Shown: piece after piece, positions 1-8,648 of the stretch
Position numbering within the stretch: the stretch's first letter is position 1
Layout: every line of letters begins with the position of its first letter
DNA from: Erwinia sorbitola
GTDB lineage: Bacteria > Pseudomonadota > Gammaproteobacteria > Enterobacterales > Enterobacteriaceae
NCBI RefSeq assembly: GCF_009738185.1
Contig: NZ_CP046509.1
Coordinates: forward strand, 1,677,501 to 1,741,500
Direction of reading: 5' to 3'
Length of the DNA: 64,000 nt
Notes under the pieces: generated by a model
Seen by the model: only the letters and a program-made list of their open reading frames with translations
The model's database searches: none
Told to the model about the DNA's origin: nothing
Made by a program: the position numbers and the translations under genes

Positions 1-1196
1 GTGAAGAGGGAAGGGAGTCTACCGAAACCACGCCATGGGAGAAGCAGGTAACCAAGCTGCTTAAGAAGCACTGGCCGAAAATTAAAGACGCAGACCGCAG
101 GAACCTGGTGGGACGGTACTCAGCGCTGCTGATTCAGTTCAAGGATGGTGGCGACTGGAAAGATGCAGTGAATGTCACGACGGTAAAATCTCTGGGCGAG
201 AAGGCGGTTGTTCGTCTTATCCCGGCATGGGAATCACAGGTCGTGCCAGGAACCTATGTTACTGACATGCAGAGTGACCGATACGGGCAGCCAGAGCTCT
301 ATTACTTCAATGAGCAGCCTGTCGGAGATGATAAAACATACGGCCCAACTCGTAGTGTTCAGGTGCATCCAGATCGCATCATCATCATCTGCGAAGGCTC
401 TGAAGACGAGAACATGCTTTCCGGCGTTCCTTTCCTGCGTGCCGGATATAACAAACTGCTCGACCTTGAGAAGATTTCTGGCGGTAGTGCGGAAGGATTT
501 CTGAAGAATGCAAGCCGTCAGTTAGGTATTGCCTTCGATAAAGACACTGACATGGCTTCGCTGAAGAAGTCCGCAATAGATGCAGGATTTAAAGACCTCG
601 GGGATGCGCTAAACGATAAAATTACCCGCATGAATCGCGGGACAGATGCAGCACTCGTAATGCAGGCTGGAGCACCATCGGTCTTGTCAGTGGCCGCAGC
701 TGACCCTTCGCCATCATGGACGGTGGCCGCTAACGAGTTTTCCGCCTCAATTCAAAGCCCGTTCACCATTCAGTTTGGGCAGCAGACGGGCCGACTTGCA
801 TCTGATGAAGATAAAACAGCCTGGGCCAAGCGGTGTAACGGTCGCCGATGGGGGCATCAGACAGCACTGGTTACGGTAGTGATTGAGCGCTTCTGGTTGT
901 TTGGCGTAATTCCGCCTCCGGCCTCGGGTGAAGTAACGCTGGCATGGTCAGACTTACTTGCGCCCAGTGAGAAAGAGAAAATCGCTAATATGCAGGCTAT
1001 GGCAACTGTGGCGAAAGATACTCAGCAAGCCTACGGCACACCGGCGGTGGATGAAAACGAAGTCCGTGCAGTGGGTGAGCTTGAGCCACGAGAAACGCCA
1101 GCTACACCCAACCCAAACAAGAAGCTTACCGACGAGGATCCGCTGAATGATGACAGCAGCGCTAACCCGAATCGGGACGCCAATCGTACCGCGTAA
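1..1196 (+). CDS. Phage portal protein, DUF1073 family (5' partial)
   Basis: The reading frame is open from base 3 to the stop at 1196, so the N-terminus is outside the window. An internal GTG at 108 is not a convincing start because coding sequence continues upstream of it. The product resembles DUF1073 portal-like proteins, which form the dodecameric ring through which DNA enters the head. Position just before the head-morphogenesis gene supports the portal role. The C-terminal 60 residues are polar and low complexity. DUF1073 is also linked by annotation to Acb1-like anti-CBASS proteins, but I do not see paired HxT phosphoesterase motifs here. Its end overlaps the next gene by 50 bases. 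Confidence 0.8.
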   Translation, partial: EEGRESTETTPWEKQVTKLLKKHWPKIKDADRRNLVGRYSALLIQFKDGGDWKDAVNVTTVKSLGEKAVVRLIPAWESQVVPGTYVTDMQSDRYGQPELYYFNEQPVGDDKTYGPTRSVQVHPDRIIIICEGSEDENMLSGVPFLRAGYNKLLDLEKISGGSAEGFLKNASRQLGIAFDKDTDMASLKKSAIDAGFKDLGDALNDKITRMNRGTDAALVMQAGAPSVLSVAAADPSPSWTVAANEFSASIQSPFTIQFGQQTGRLASDEDKTAWAKRCNGRRWGHQTALVTVVIERFWLFGVIPPPASGEVTLAWSDLLAPSEKEKIANMQAMATVAKDTQQAYGTPAVDENEVRAVGELEPRETPATPNPNKKLTDEDPLNDDSSANPNRDANRTA

Positions 1197-2853
1197 TAAA
1201 ACAGACCCAACGCAATCCTCACGGCAGGTTGGCCGGATGTATCGTGACATCGAGTCGCGCTATCTGGACATCAAACGCAACCTGAAGTTGCTATTCGACC
1301 AGCGGCTAACCGGGCGCGTGCGTGAGGCTAACAGCGAGCGTGGATTCATCCTCTGCAATAACGAAGATGGCCCCGCAACGCTCTATAAGGTCAACGCTGG
1401 CACCTACATCTACGATATGACAGCGGCGCAACTTGCCGACCTGTTACAGCGCGTACAGATCATTCTTGATGATGCCCTGCTTGATGGTGGCAGCCAGAAC
1501 CTGTGGGCGCTGGATTATGTCGTAGCTGAGTATGAGCGCGGCACACATCAGGCGTTCACCAATCTTTCGGTGCAGTCTCCTGTGTACGCACAGCAGACCA
1601 CGCTGGCGCAACTACTGAGCACCCCTGCATATCAAAACCAGATAGCAGCGGCTTATGTCTCCACATATAGCGAATGGAAGGGTATCAGCGATGCTGCTCG
1701 CGTTGACCTGGCTAATGTCATTGCTGATTCAATTGGGCGCGGCGTAAACCCGAGAGAGACTGCATCGGTTATCAGTAAGCGTCTAGACGTAAGCATGGCG
1801 CAGGCTAAGAACATTGCGCAGACCGAGCAGGTTGGGGCATTGCGTAAAGCTCAGTGGCAGGAAACTGACTGGGCGCGCGAGCGGCTAGGGCTAAATACTA
1901 AACTGCTGTGGCTGTCTGCATTGAAGCTGACAACGAGGAGCTGGCACGCAGCCCGGCATGGAAAGACCTATACCACAGAAGAAGTTGAAGCCTTCTACGC
2001 CGAGAATGGTAACCGCTATCACTGCTACTGTTCACAGATCCCTTGCATCGTTGATGATAATGGTGATGTGGTTAACAGAGCGCTTGTCAGAAAGCTGGCA
2101 GAAGAGCGCGGTGCGTGGGGGGTGGCGCTAAAACAAAAGGCTGGGGTACAGCCTGGCGTGGATGCTTCTTACCGCCCACCACAATATGATCGACTCAAGA
2201 ACGTAACGCGTGTCAACGCATGGGCAAAAGGTACAGTTGCAGAAAACGTCAAAATCCCGGCCGGATGCAATATTGAGCAGCTTAATAACTGCATGTCTTT
2301 GACGCTGGAATTACAAGATCGCTTTGCTCTCCCTAAATTCCGCTATCTCGGCGGTGTGACTGGCGATATACACAAATACAAACGCAGCAAAGGCATGATC
2401 GGGGGTTATGCACACCGGGTCAGCGCGATGCTTGTGACGCGCAATGCATTCGACGCGCAGGATTTACTTGATATTGATATAAGAGCTCGCGCAGCCGGGT
2501 TCACAGCTCAGGCGCTTAAGGCGGCGGAACTCACAGGTAATAGGGCGCTAATTAGTGCAGTCAGCGGTGCTGATGCGATTTCATGGCATGCCGTGCCGAC
2601 ACCACGGGGTGTGTTTGCTCACGAGTTTGGGCATGTGTTGCACCGTAGCTTCCCTGAGCAACTCGACAAAGTTGCACGTGACGCATACGGCGCGGGTTGG
2701 CAATATGCTGTGAGCAAATACGGGCAAACGAAATATAGTGAGTATGTTGCAGAGGCATTCTCTCTCTATATCGAAAATCCTACAGAGGCCCGGCTAAGGC
2801 TATACCCGCCGCTGCTAGAAGTTTTCAAGAAAATGGATAAAGCCGTAAAATGA
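1147..2853 (+). CDS. Phage head morphogenesis protein with C-terminal metallopeptidase-like domain
   Basis: The 568-residue product has an N-terminal half resembling minor head proteins of the Mu gpF/SPP1 gp7 type, with a Cys/His cluster around HCYCSQIPC. Such proteins help assemble the procapsid and may be injected. The last 90 residues are unusual: HEFGHVLH at about 492-499 is an HExxHxxH zincin motif, and a downstream glutamate in YVAEAF (about 536) could be a third ligand. This resembles toxin or peptidase domains fused to the C-terminus of minor head proteins. Substrate is unknown. It overlaps the portal gene by 50 bases and the next small gene by 4 (ATGA). Confidence 0.8.
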   Translation: MMTAALTRIGTPIVPRNKTDPTQSSRQVGRMYRDIESRYLDIKRNLKLLFDQRLTGRVREANSERGFILCNNEDGPATLYKVNAGTYIYDMTAAQLADLLQRVQIILDDALLDGGSQNLWALDYVVAEYERGTHQAFTNLSVQSPVYAQQTTLAQLLSTPAYQNQIAAAYVSTYSEWKGISDAARVDLANVIADSIGRGVNPRETASVISKRLDVSMAQAKNIAQTEQVGALRKAQWQETDWARERLGLNTKLLWLSALKLTTRSWHAARHGKTYTTEEVEAFYAENGNRYHCYCSQIPCIVDDNGDVVNRALVRKLAEERGAWGVALKQKAGVQPGVDASYRPPQYDRLKNVTRVNAWAKGTVAENVKIPAGCNIEQLNNCMSLTLELQDRFALPKFRYLGGVTGDIHKYKRSKGMIGGYAHRVSAMLVTRNAFDAQDLLDIDIRARAAGFTAQALKAAELTGNRALISAVSGADAISWHAVPTPRGVFAHEFGHVLHRSFPEQLDKVARDAYGAGWQYAVSKYGQTKYSEYVAEAFSLYIENPTEARLRLYPPLLEVFKKMDKAVK

Positions 2854-3008
2854 AAAATTATGACAAGGCCGTGGCATTGATAAATCAAACAGAGCTGCCT
2901 GATGACGCGGAAGAGCAGTTAGATGAGCTTGCTGAAAAATCAGAAGATCTCGAAAAAGCAATGATCGAAGGTTTGGGTGAAGCGCTATTTGAACGGCGCA
3001 ATAGCTGA
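2850..3008 (+). CDS. Small acidic protein overlapping the head/metallopeptidase gene
   Basis: A 52-residue ORF starts at an ATG overlapping the TGA of the preceding gene (ATGA), a classic translational coupling arrangement. The product is acidic, predicted mostly helical, and rich in Glu, Asp and Leu. I do not recognise a family. Its coupling to a gene with a peptidase-like C-terminus makes an inhibitor or immunity function possible, but it could equally be a small virion assembly factor. A hairpin with a T run follows directly. Confidence 0.6.
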   Translation: MKNYDKAVALINQTELPDDAEEQLDELAEKSEDLEKAMIEGLGEALFERRNS

Positions 3009-3027
3009 TTTTATTTTAAGGAAAACA

Positions 3028-3050
3028 GGTCGCTCAGGCGGCCTTTTTTT
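3028..3050 (+). terminator. Rho-independent terminator after the head morphogenesis genes
   Basis: GGTCGC, loop TCAG, GCGGCC form a 6-bp stem (one G-T pair) followed by seven T residues. It separates the portal/head-morphogenesis block from the protease/capsid block. Confidence 0.6.
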
Positions 3051-3080
3051 ATGCCTGAAATCCACCAATGAGGACACAGC

Positions 3081-4268
3081 ATGTCACGCATCTGCGTAAA
3101 CGTGCTGTCGGTCATCAACTCCGCATCAAACATCACCACTGAAACCATTAATGGCGCAGAGCACATCGTCGTGAAAAACGTTGTGCCTGTCCGTGACGGC
3201 ATCGTGCTGAACGGCGGATTGTACCCGGCAGAAGAAAACACGAAGGGCTACAAGAGCCTTGAAGATAAACCTATGCCTTACGGCCATCCGAAGGTAGACG
3301 GTCGCCACGTCAGTGCCAGCAACGTGAGGGCGGTGAATGAATACCACATTGGCGCATATACGCGAAACGTCAGAAAAGAAAATGGTCAGGTACTGACTGA
3401 TGCAGTCATTAATCGTCGATTTGCTGAAGGCTCTGAGAAAGGCCGGAAAGTTCTGCGGCGCCTTGATGACATGAAAGCAGGGAAGTCGGTCGAGCCTATC
3501 AGCATCTCTACGGGGCTGCTGCTCAACCGCATTGAGGCAAAGGGTGAATCAAACGGCAAGCGATACACCTGGATCGCCACAAATCAGGTTTATGACCATG
3601 TAGCCATTCTTCTTGATGAGCCGCCAGCCGGAACTCCAGAAGAGGGGATAGGCATGTTCGTTAATGCTGAGGGCGACGAAGTCCAGGTGGAAACCGTAAA
3701 TCTCTCAGATTGCGATACGCCAGACCCGCAAGACCCCGCTTTAAAGCAGATGTTCAACAACTTCATGGCGTTTTTCAGCGCCAATAACAAGCCCGTCAAA
3801 GAGGAAGCAAACCCGATGAAAGAACTCATCACTAACGCGCTGAAAGCGAAAGGCAAAGAGGTTGAAGGCAAAACCGATGCCGAGCTGATGGATGCGTATA
3901 ACCAGATGGTCGCTGAAGAAGCAAAGGCGAAAACCGACGCTGAAGAAAAGGCGAAGAAAGAGAAAGAGGAAGCTGATAAAGCAGCGAAGCAGCCAGCCAC
4001 CAACGCAGAAGAAATGCCAGCCTGGGCGAAGCTGCTTACAGAGCAGGTATCTGCGCTTAACAGCCAGTTCACCGCTAACTCTGACAAAGAGAAGGGCGAA
4101 AAGCGTGCTGCTGTGAAGGCTAAATTCGGCATGACCGATATCGCTGTGAACGCGCTGGACGGTGAGCCGCTGAATGAGCTGTTTGCTCAATGCCAGACAT
4201 CCACTGGCCTGAACGGTGCATTCCGTCAGGCTGTTACAAATCAATCATTCAGCGAAATGCCGGAGTAA
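3081..4268 (+). CDS. Prohead protease/scaffold, DUF2213 family
   Basis: The 395-residue product matches the DUF2213 family of phage proteins encoded just upstream of the decoration and capsid genes. The N-terminal 200 residues form the DUF2213 domain (NGGLYPAEE and PYGHPKVDGRHV motifs). The region of about residues 230-330 is a highly charged Lys/Glu/Ala coiled coil typical of a scaffold. Family knowledge suggests a self-cleaving maturation protease with fused scaffold; catalytic residues were not identified. The gene is followed after 3 bases by the decoration gene. Confidence 0.75.
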   Translation: MSRICVNVLSVINSASNITTETINGAEHIVVKNVVPVRDGIVLNGGLYPAEENTKGYKSLEDKPMPYGHPKVDGRHVSASNVRAVNEYHIGAYTRNVRKENGQVLTDAVINRRFAEGSEKGRKVLRRLDDMKAGKSVEPISISTGLLLNRIEAKGESNGKRYTWIATNQVYDHVAILLDEPPAGTPEEGIGMFVNAEGDEVQVETVNLSDCDTPDPQDPALKQMFNNFMAFFSANNKPVKEEANPMKELITNALKAKGKEVEGKTDAELMDAYNQMVAEEAKAKTDAEEKAKKEKEEADKAAKQPATNAEEMPAWAKLLTEQVSALNSQFTANSDKEKGEKRAAVKAKFGMTDIAVNALDGEPLNELFAQCQTSTGLNGAFRQAVTNQSFSEMPE

Positions 4269-4271
4269 ATA

Positions 4272-4712
4272 ATGGCTAAAGATGGAAAGCACGTAATTCA
4301 CGCCGGTGGCATTTTTGCCAACCCGCAGTTACATCGTGAGGGCGCGGCCGCAGCAGATACGAAGCCCGGTACTGTAGGGTTCTTTGATACAACAACGCAG
4401 AAGTTCACTGCGTCAGTAGATGGTAACGAAGATGCAATTCTGTACGTGGCAAATTATGACTATCTGCGTTGCAAAACTGTCGATGACACAATTAAGGCAG
4501 GTGACTGGGTTGTTGCTATGCATCCAACTGATGGCGTTTTCTTCAACGTTCCAGCGGCGGCAGGTACTTATAAAAAAGGTCAGCCCCTGTCAATTGTGAA
4601 CGGGCAAGTAAAAGCCAAAGCTGCGGATACATCCACGCGCTGCTATGTGGAAGAAGACCATTCGTACACCATCGCGACAGCAGGCGACCTCCTGCGCGTT
4701 GTCATTAAGTAA
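4272..4712 (+). CDS. Phage structural (head decoration-like) protein
   Basis: The 146-residue product sits between the DUF2213 protease and the major capsid protein, the usual place for a decoration or cement protein. It is rich in Gly, Ala, Val and Thr, looks all-beta, and has no transmembrane segment. Its sequence is consistent with small head proteins of lambda-like siphophages. The exact family is not certain; identification rests mainly on position. Confidence 0.6.
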   Translation: MAKDGKHVIHAGGIFANPQLHREGAAAADTKPGTVGFFDTTTQKFTASVDGNEDAILYVANYDYLRCKTVDDTIKAGDWVVAMHPTDGVFFNVPAAAGTYKKGQPLSIVNGQVKAKAADTSTRCYVEEDHSYTIATAGDLLRVVIK

Positions 4713-4723
4713 GGAGCACTCGA

Positions 4724-5800
4724 ATGTTTGTATTTTCCGCTAAGAAGGCCACCGAGACCCGGAACCTTGAGGCTAACACAGCTCAGTTCCAGGAACTCCA
4801 GTTCGCCCGTAATTCCAGTGCTCAGGCAGTGGCTGATTTCATCGCCCGTACTCGCGTTCGCGGGGAGGCTGCCAATGCTCCTGCCTTGGATGCAGTAAAC
4901 GCTGTCGATGATATTCGTCGCCTGTATAAGACATATGATCAGACCGTGATGGCAGAGTTTGAGCCTAACACAGAGTTCACGCTGCTGAATGACCTGATGC
5001 CTCTGTCTCGCTCCGTACGCCTGGAAGAGTCTGTGTATGAGTACGCCCGCACTGGCGGTCGTGGCTGGGCTCACACTTCCATGTCAGGCCAGATCGGCGC
5101 GGCTCTGGATGCCAAGAGCTACACCTTTGACGGAACCATGGTTCCTATCCATGACTCCGGATTCAAGTTCAACTGGCGCGATCCGGTATTCAACAAAGGC
5201 AATGCGCTGTCATCACTGGCTGATGCTCAGGCCGGTTCTGTCGATGATGTTCGCCGTCAGTACGTTGATTACATCTGGGAAGGTTTCCGTGATGCAGCGG
5301 GCAACTACATCAAGTTTGACGATAAGACCTGGAAAGGCCTGCGTCATGACGAGCGTGTTGCCCAAGTTACACTGACCGTTAACTTCGCTACCAGTACAGA
5401 CGTTAAGGCTATGCGTGCAGGCGCGATTGCTCTGCGTGATGTGATGAAGTTGCAAAACCTCCAGTACGGACAACAGACCTGGTATGTGTCAGCAGAAATC
5501 ATGTCGAACTGGGAACAATATTTCGATGTGAACTCCCTGCGCACAGTGCTGGAAGAAATCGCCAAATTGGCTGGAATTTCAGCTATCAAAGAGGATGCAG
5601 AGCTTTCAGGTAATGAAATCGTGATCATCCCGCTGGCTGCTGGAGTTATCGCTCCAATCGTAGGTCAGGCGTTCGGCACCGTTGCCGACCCTCGTCAGTT
5701 CTATAACTCTGACTACGTGTGGCGCACCTGGGGGGCTGCTGGCCTGATGGTCAAGCAGGACATCAACGGTCACTACTCTGTTATTCACGCTTCGAGCTAA
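4724..5800 (+). CDS. Major capsid protein
   Basis: The 358-residue product resembles HK97-fold major capsid proteins of lambda-like phages that use a DUF1073 portal. It has an N-terminal helical arm (about 1-75) followed by an alpha/beta body. The gene follows the decoration gene by 11 bases with an AAGGAGCAC ribosome binding site. It would form the icosahedral shell. No separate delta domain or cleavage site was determined. Confidence 0.8.
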   Translation: MFVFSAKKATETRNLEANTAQFQELQFARNSSAQAVADFIARTRVRGEAANAPALDAVNAVDDIRRLYKTYDQTVMAEFEPNTEFTLLNDLMPLSRSVRLEESVYEYARTGGRGWAHTSMSGQIGAALDAKSYTFDGTMVPIHDSGFKFNWRDPVFNKGNALSSLADAQAGSVDDVRRQYVDYIWEGFRDAAGNYIKFDDKTWKGLRHDERVAQVTLTVNFATSTDVKAMRAGAIALRDVMKLQNLQYGQQTWYVSAEIMSNWEQYFDVNSLRTVLEEIAKLAGISAIKEDAELSGNEIVIIPLAAGVIAPIVGQAFGTVADPRQFYNSDYVWRTWGAAGLMVKQDINGHYSVIHASS

Positions 5801-5809
5801 GGAAACAAC

Positions 5810-6178
5810 ATGGCACTCGTAAAGGTATTGGTAGCAAACCTCTTTGCCGGTGCCAATCTTCAGAAGTTGGAGATTGGCAAGGTTTACGACGTTGGCAGCG
5901 CTATCGCGGAAAAATGGATTGAGCAGGGTAAGGCAGAAGCTTCGAAAGAGAAGGCCAGTGAAAAGCTGACCTTCGAAGTGGCAACCCCATCCGCGCCGGT
6001 CAGCACTGACACATCAGTGTTGCAGTCAAAACTGAATGAGGCGCTGGAGCAGCTGAAGGCGGCACAGGAATCGGCAGAGGCGAAAGAAAAAGAGCACGCC
6101 GACGCACTGGAAGCCGAGAAAAAGCGCGCTGACGATGCAGAGTCGGCGCTGGCAGCAGCACTGAAAAAGGATAAGTAA
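5810..6178 (+). CDS. Small phage head-region protein with coiled-coil tail
   Basis: The 122-residue product has a short N-terminal globular part (about 1-50) and a long Ala/Glu/Lys coiled coil (about 70-122). It sits between the major capsid gene and the first connector gene with only 2 bases before the next ATG. Position suggests a head or connector accessory protein. I do not recognise the family. Confidence 0.6.
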   Translation: MALVKVLVANLFAGANLQKLEIGKVYDVGSAIAEKWIEQGKAEASKEKASEKLTFEVATPSAPVSTDTSVLQSKLNEALEQLKAAQESAEAKEKEHADALEAEKKRADDAESALAAALKKDK

Positions 6179-6180
6179 CC

Positions 6181-6558
6181 ATGGCAGTGCAGATAACAGC
6201 AGCGCAGGTTAAACAGCAGTTATCTGCGCTGGGTTACGCCGTACCGGATTTCATGATTGATGCCTACCTGTGCAAGCTGGGCAGCATAAGCATGTGCCTG
6301 GAGGCGGCTGGCTACGATGATTGCGATCTGACGCTGATTCAGGTGTACGCCGTGACGCTAATGGCTATCACAGCATACAGCCAGCGCATTAAGTCACAGT
6401 CAGCGCCTTCAGGGGCGTCCCGGTCATTCGATTACAGCGGCGATGTAAAGACTATGCGCAATACGCTCGCGGCGCTCGATACGTCAGGCTGTACGTCATC
6501 TTTGCCGATTGATGTAGGGAGCAGCGTTGGGTTCTTTGACGTTGTTGGGGGCTGCTGA
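6181..6558 (+). CDS. Head-tail connector protein
   Basis: The 125-residue, largely helical product resembles gp6/DUF7370-type connector proteins, which form the ring beneath the portal. Position immediately after the capsid block fits. Its TGA overlaps the ATG of the next small gene (TGATG). Six cysteines are present, unusual for this protein class. Function is inferred from fold expectation and gene order. Confidence 0.65.
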   Translation: MAVQITAAQVKQQLSALGYAVPDFMIDAYLCKLGSISMCLEAAGYDDCDLTLIQVYAVTLMAITAYSQRIKSQSAPSGASRSFDYSGDVKTMRNTLAALDTSGCTSSLPIDVGSSVGFFDVVGGC

Positions 6559-6725
6559 TGGATATACCAGCATCATTGCGCCTGCCTCGAAAATTCCAGC
6601 GCGTGTGGGTGAAAACGGATAGCGGGAAGGAAACGACCGCTTACGTTAACACCGCGGGTGAGTGGCGCATTAACTGCCCGCGCATCGCTGCTGAAAATCC
6701 TACTGTCGTGAGCTGGAGGGAGTGA
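6558..6725 (+). CDS. Small phage protein in connector block
   Basis: A 55-residue ORF begins with an ATG that overlaps the stop of the connector gene (TGATG), and its own stop falls one base before the next ATG. This tight coupling on both sides argues that it is real despite its size. It is basic, with three tryptophans and no membrane segment. The family is not recognised. Confidence 0.6.
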   Translation: MDIPASLRLPRKFQRVWVKTDSGKETTAYVNTAGEWRINCPRIAAENPTVVSWRE

Positions 6726-6726
6726 C

Positions 6727-7074
6727 ATGTCATCTTTAGCCAGTTGGTCATACACGTCGCAGGCGACCATCTGGAAACCCTTGGGGCTGGATGAGTACGG
6801 CGATTCCCTTGGCTGGTCTGAGCCACTGGTGATTTCCTGCGACTATCAAGGCGGGTTGAGTAAGCGTCTGGGTGCCATAGGCGGCGAGAAGGTAGTTAAG
6901 AACACCATATGGACGGAGTACGCACTGGCAGATACCGGTGATTACATCCTGATTGGTGCCTCGAGTAACCCTGACCCGATCGCAGCGGGCGCTGATGAGG
7001 TGATGCAGGCCATTCGCTATGCTGACACCTTCGAGCGAACCGCTGACGACTTCGCAATCCTGACAGGAGTTTGA
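6727..7074 (+). CDS. Head completion/stopper-like protein
   Basis: The 115-residue product lies in the position of the head closure protein (gp7/SPP1 gp16-like) between the connector and the HK97 gp10-like gene. Composition is consistent with a small beta-rich stopper. The next gene starts 1 base after its stop. The assignment relies mainly on gene order. Confidence 0.6.
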   Translation: MSSLASWSYTSQATIWKPLGLDEYGDSLGWSEPLVISCDYQGGLSKRLGAIGGEKVVKNTIWTEYALADTGDYILIGASSNPDPIAAGADEVMQAIRYADTFERTADDFAILTGV

Positions 7075-7075
7075 T

Positions 7076-7444
7076 ATGGGAGTGAAAGTTAAAGGCATCC
7101 GCCAGGCACAGCAGAACCTAAATCGCCTGGTCGGCGATATTCAGGGACGAAAAGCGGTGCGAGCTTTGCAGAGTGCGCTGATTATCGGTTCATCTCAGGC
7201 AGCGCTTTACACGCCTATCGATACCTCAACGCTAATCAACAGCCAGTATCGCGAACTGGACGTCAATGGGACTCGGCTCACCGGGCGCGTGGGCTACTCG
7301 GCTAACTATGCGGTTTATGTTCATGACCCGAGCATGCCGCAGAACTTCCGGCGCTCAACTGCGCAGAAAGAGTTCCTTACGAAAGGCTTCGAAGATACAC
7401 GCGAGCTTATCGACCGAACCATTAAAAAGGAGATGTCTCTGTGA
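7076..7444 (+). CDS. HK97 gp10-family tail completion protein
   Basis: The 122-residue product shows the gp10/gpZ-like pattern: an N-terminal helix, a central YTPIDTSTLINSQY segment (tyrosine, proline, aspartate then a polar strand) and an AVYVHDPSMP-type loop near residue 80. These proteins cap the tail and join it to the head. Its end overlaps the next gene by 4 bases (GTGA). Confidence 0.75.
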   Translation: MGVKVKGIRQAQQNLNRLVGDIQGRKAVRALQSALIIGSSQAALYTPIDTSTLINSQYRELDVNGTRLTGRVGYSANYAVYVHDPSMPQNFRRSTAQKEFLTKGFEDTRELIDRTIKKEMSL

Positions 7445-7824
7445 CCCCTCCAATGCACAAGCGTGTGCTCAATTATTTCAATGATGCCGCTCTAACCACT
7501 GGCTATCTCGCTCAACTTCTTGTGTGGAATGACACAGGAAATCTCACTGATAACTTCATGGTATTCCGTCCAAATGGCGGTGGCGCTGTCCGCAACCAGC
7601 TTGGCGGTGAATATTACGTAATGGTTGATGTCATTGGTGCTAAAGGTGCCAATGGCGCAGTTGACGAGCGTGTACAGGCTATCATCGATTTCGTTCAGCA
7701 AAACCCAATGGTCGACGCCTGTGTTGGCTATCTGGAAAATCTCGGCGGCATTCCTGCCCCCGTTCAAACAACCGAAGGCCGCTTGGTCTATCGGCTTCAG
7801 TTTGTTGCCACATTCGGCAGCTAA
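7441..7824 (+). CDS. Tail terminator protein (lambda gpU-like)
   Basis: The 127-residue product begins with GTG overlapping the preceding stop. Size, the RLVYRLQFVATFGS C-terminal strand and position between gp10-like and tail tube genes indicate the terminator, which stops tail polymerisation at the length set by the tape measure protein. The tail tube gene follows after 24 bases. Confidence 0.7.
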   Translation: MTPPMHKRVLNYFNDAALTTGYLAQLLVWNDTGNLTDNFMVFRPNGGGAVRNQLGGEYYVMVDVIGAKGANGAVDERVQAIIDFVQQNPMVDACVGYLENLGGIPAPVQTTEGRLVYRLQFVATFGS

Positions 7825-7848
7825 ATAAACGTCAAAGAGGAATTACCC

Positions 7849-8589
7849 ATGGCTGATTGCCAGAACAGCAACGAACGTTTGTTCGGTGGTGCCGTTGTGC
7901 TTGAAGTTGCCGATGGCTGTAGCGACACGCTGCCGCAGGAATCGGAATGGAAAGCGCTGGCTGCCGGAACGAGCAAAGGGTGGGACTTCTCACCTAACAC
8001 AGTAACTTCAGATGCGGATGACGGTGGCGGCTTTGTTGAGAGCATCATCACCAACTCAGATTTCACCATCAGCTTTGAAGGTGAAGTGCGCAAGAAAGGT
8101 AAGCTGGATCAGTACGGAGTAGGTCGCTTCATCAAGTATTTCGCCGCAGAGCTGAAGGCCCGCCGACAGCCAGGTATATGGGTGCGCATGGAATACGGTG
8201 AGGTCACTTTCCGTGGTTACATGGTGGTTACGGCGCTGAGTTCCGATGGTGGCACAAACGATATTGTAACCTTCTCCACTGAGTTCAAAGTGGGCGATGC
8301 CACAACCATCGAGGTTCTGGATAGTGATGACACTGTGCCCGCCACAGGTGTCACCGTCACTCCTGCCACTACGTCTCTGGCCGTAGGTGCAACGCGCCAA
8401 CTGACCGGAACTGTACTGCCGGCTGACGCAACAGATAAATCCGGCACCTGGACAACCTCTGACGCGACAAAAGCAACGGTCAGCTCTACCGGGCTGGTTA
8501 CTGGTGTTGCAGCAGGAACCGCGACAATCACCTTCACCTCAACTGACGGTGCGTTTACTGGCTCTACTGCGGCGACCATCACCGCTTAA
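7849..8589 (+). CDS. Major tail tube protein with C-terminal BIG2 immunoglobulin-like domain
   Basis: The 246-residue product has an N-terminal tail-tube domain (about 1-160) and a C-terminal bacterial Ig-like BIG2 domain (about 165-246) with the typical VTVTPATTSLAVGAT start and a WTTSDATKATVS core. In lambda gpV such a domain decorates the tail surface and is dispensable for tube formation. A strong GAGG ribosome binding site precedes the ATG. Confidence 0.85.
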   Translation: MADCQNSNERLFGGAVVLEVADGCSDTLPQESEWKALAAGTSKGWDFSPNTVTSDADDGGGFVESIITNSDFTISFEGEVRKKGKLDQYGVGRFIKYFAAELKARRQPGIWVRMEYGEVTFRGYMVVTALSSDGGTNDIVTFSTEFKVGDATTIEVLDSDDTVPATGVTVTPATTSLAVGATRQLTGTVLPADATDKSGTWTTSDATKATVSSTGLVTGVAAGTATITFTSTDGAFTGSTAATITA

Positions 8590-8648
8590 TTGCCATTTCA
8601 GGGGCTTCCGCCTGGCGGCCCCGAAAATGTCTGTTACCGGATTAACCC

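Noticed and set aside
1..1196. Reading the first gene as an Acb1 anti-CBASS protein
   Set aside because: Gene order places it as the portal and the paired HxT phosphoesterase motifs are not visible in the part seen.
3590..4244. Long minus-strand frames opposite the DUF2213 protease gene
   Set aside because: They mirror the Lys/Glu-rich coiled coil on the coding strand and have no promoter, ribosome site or recognisable product.
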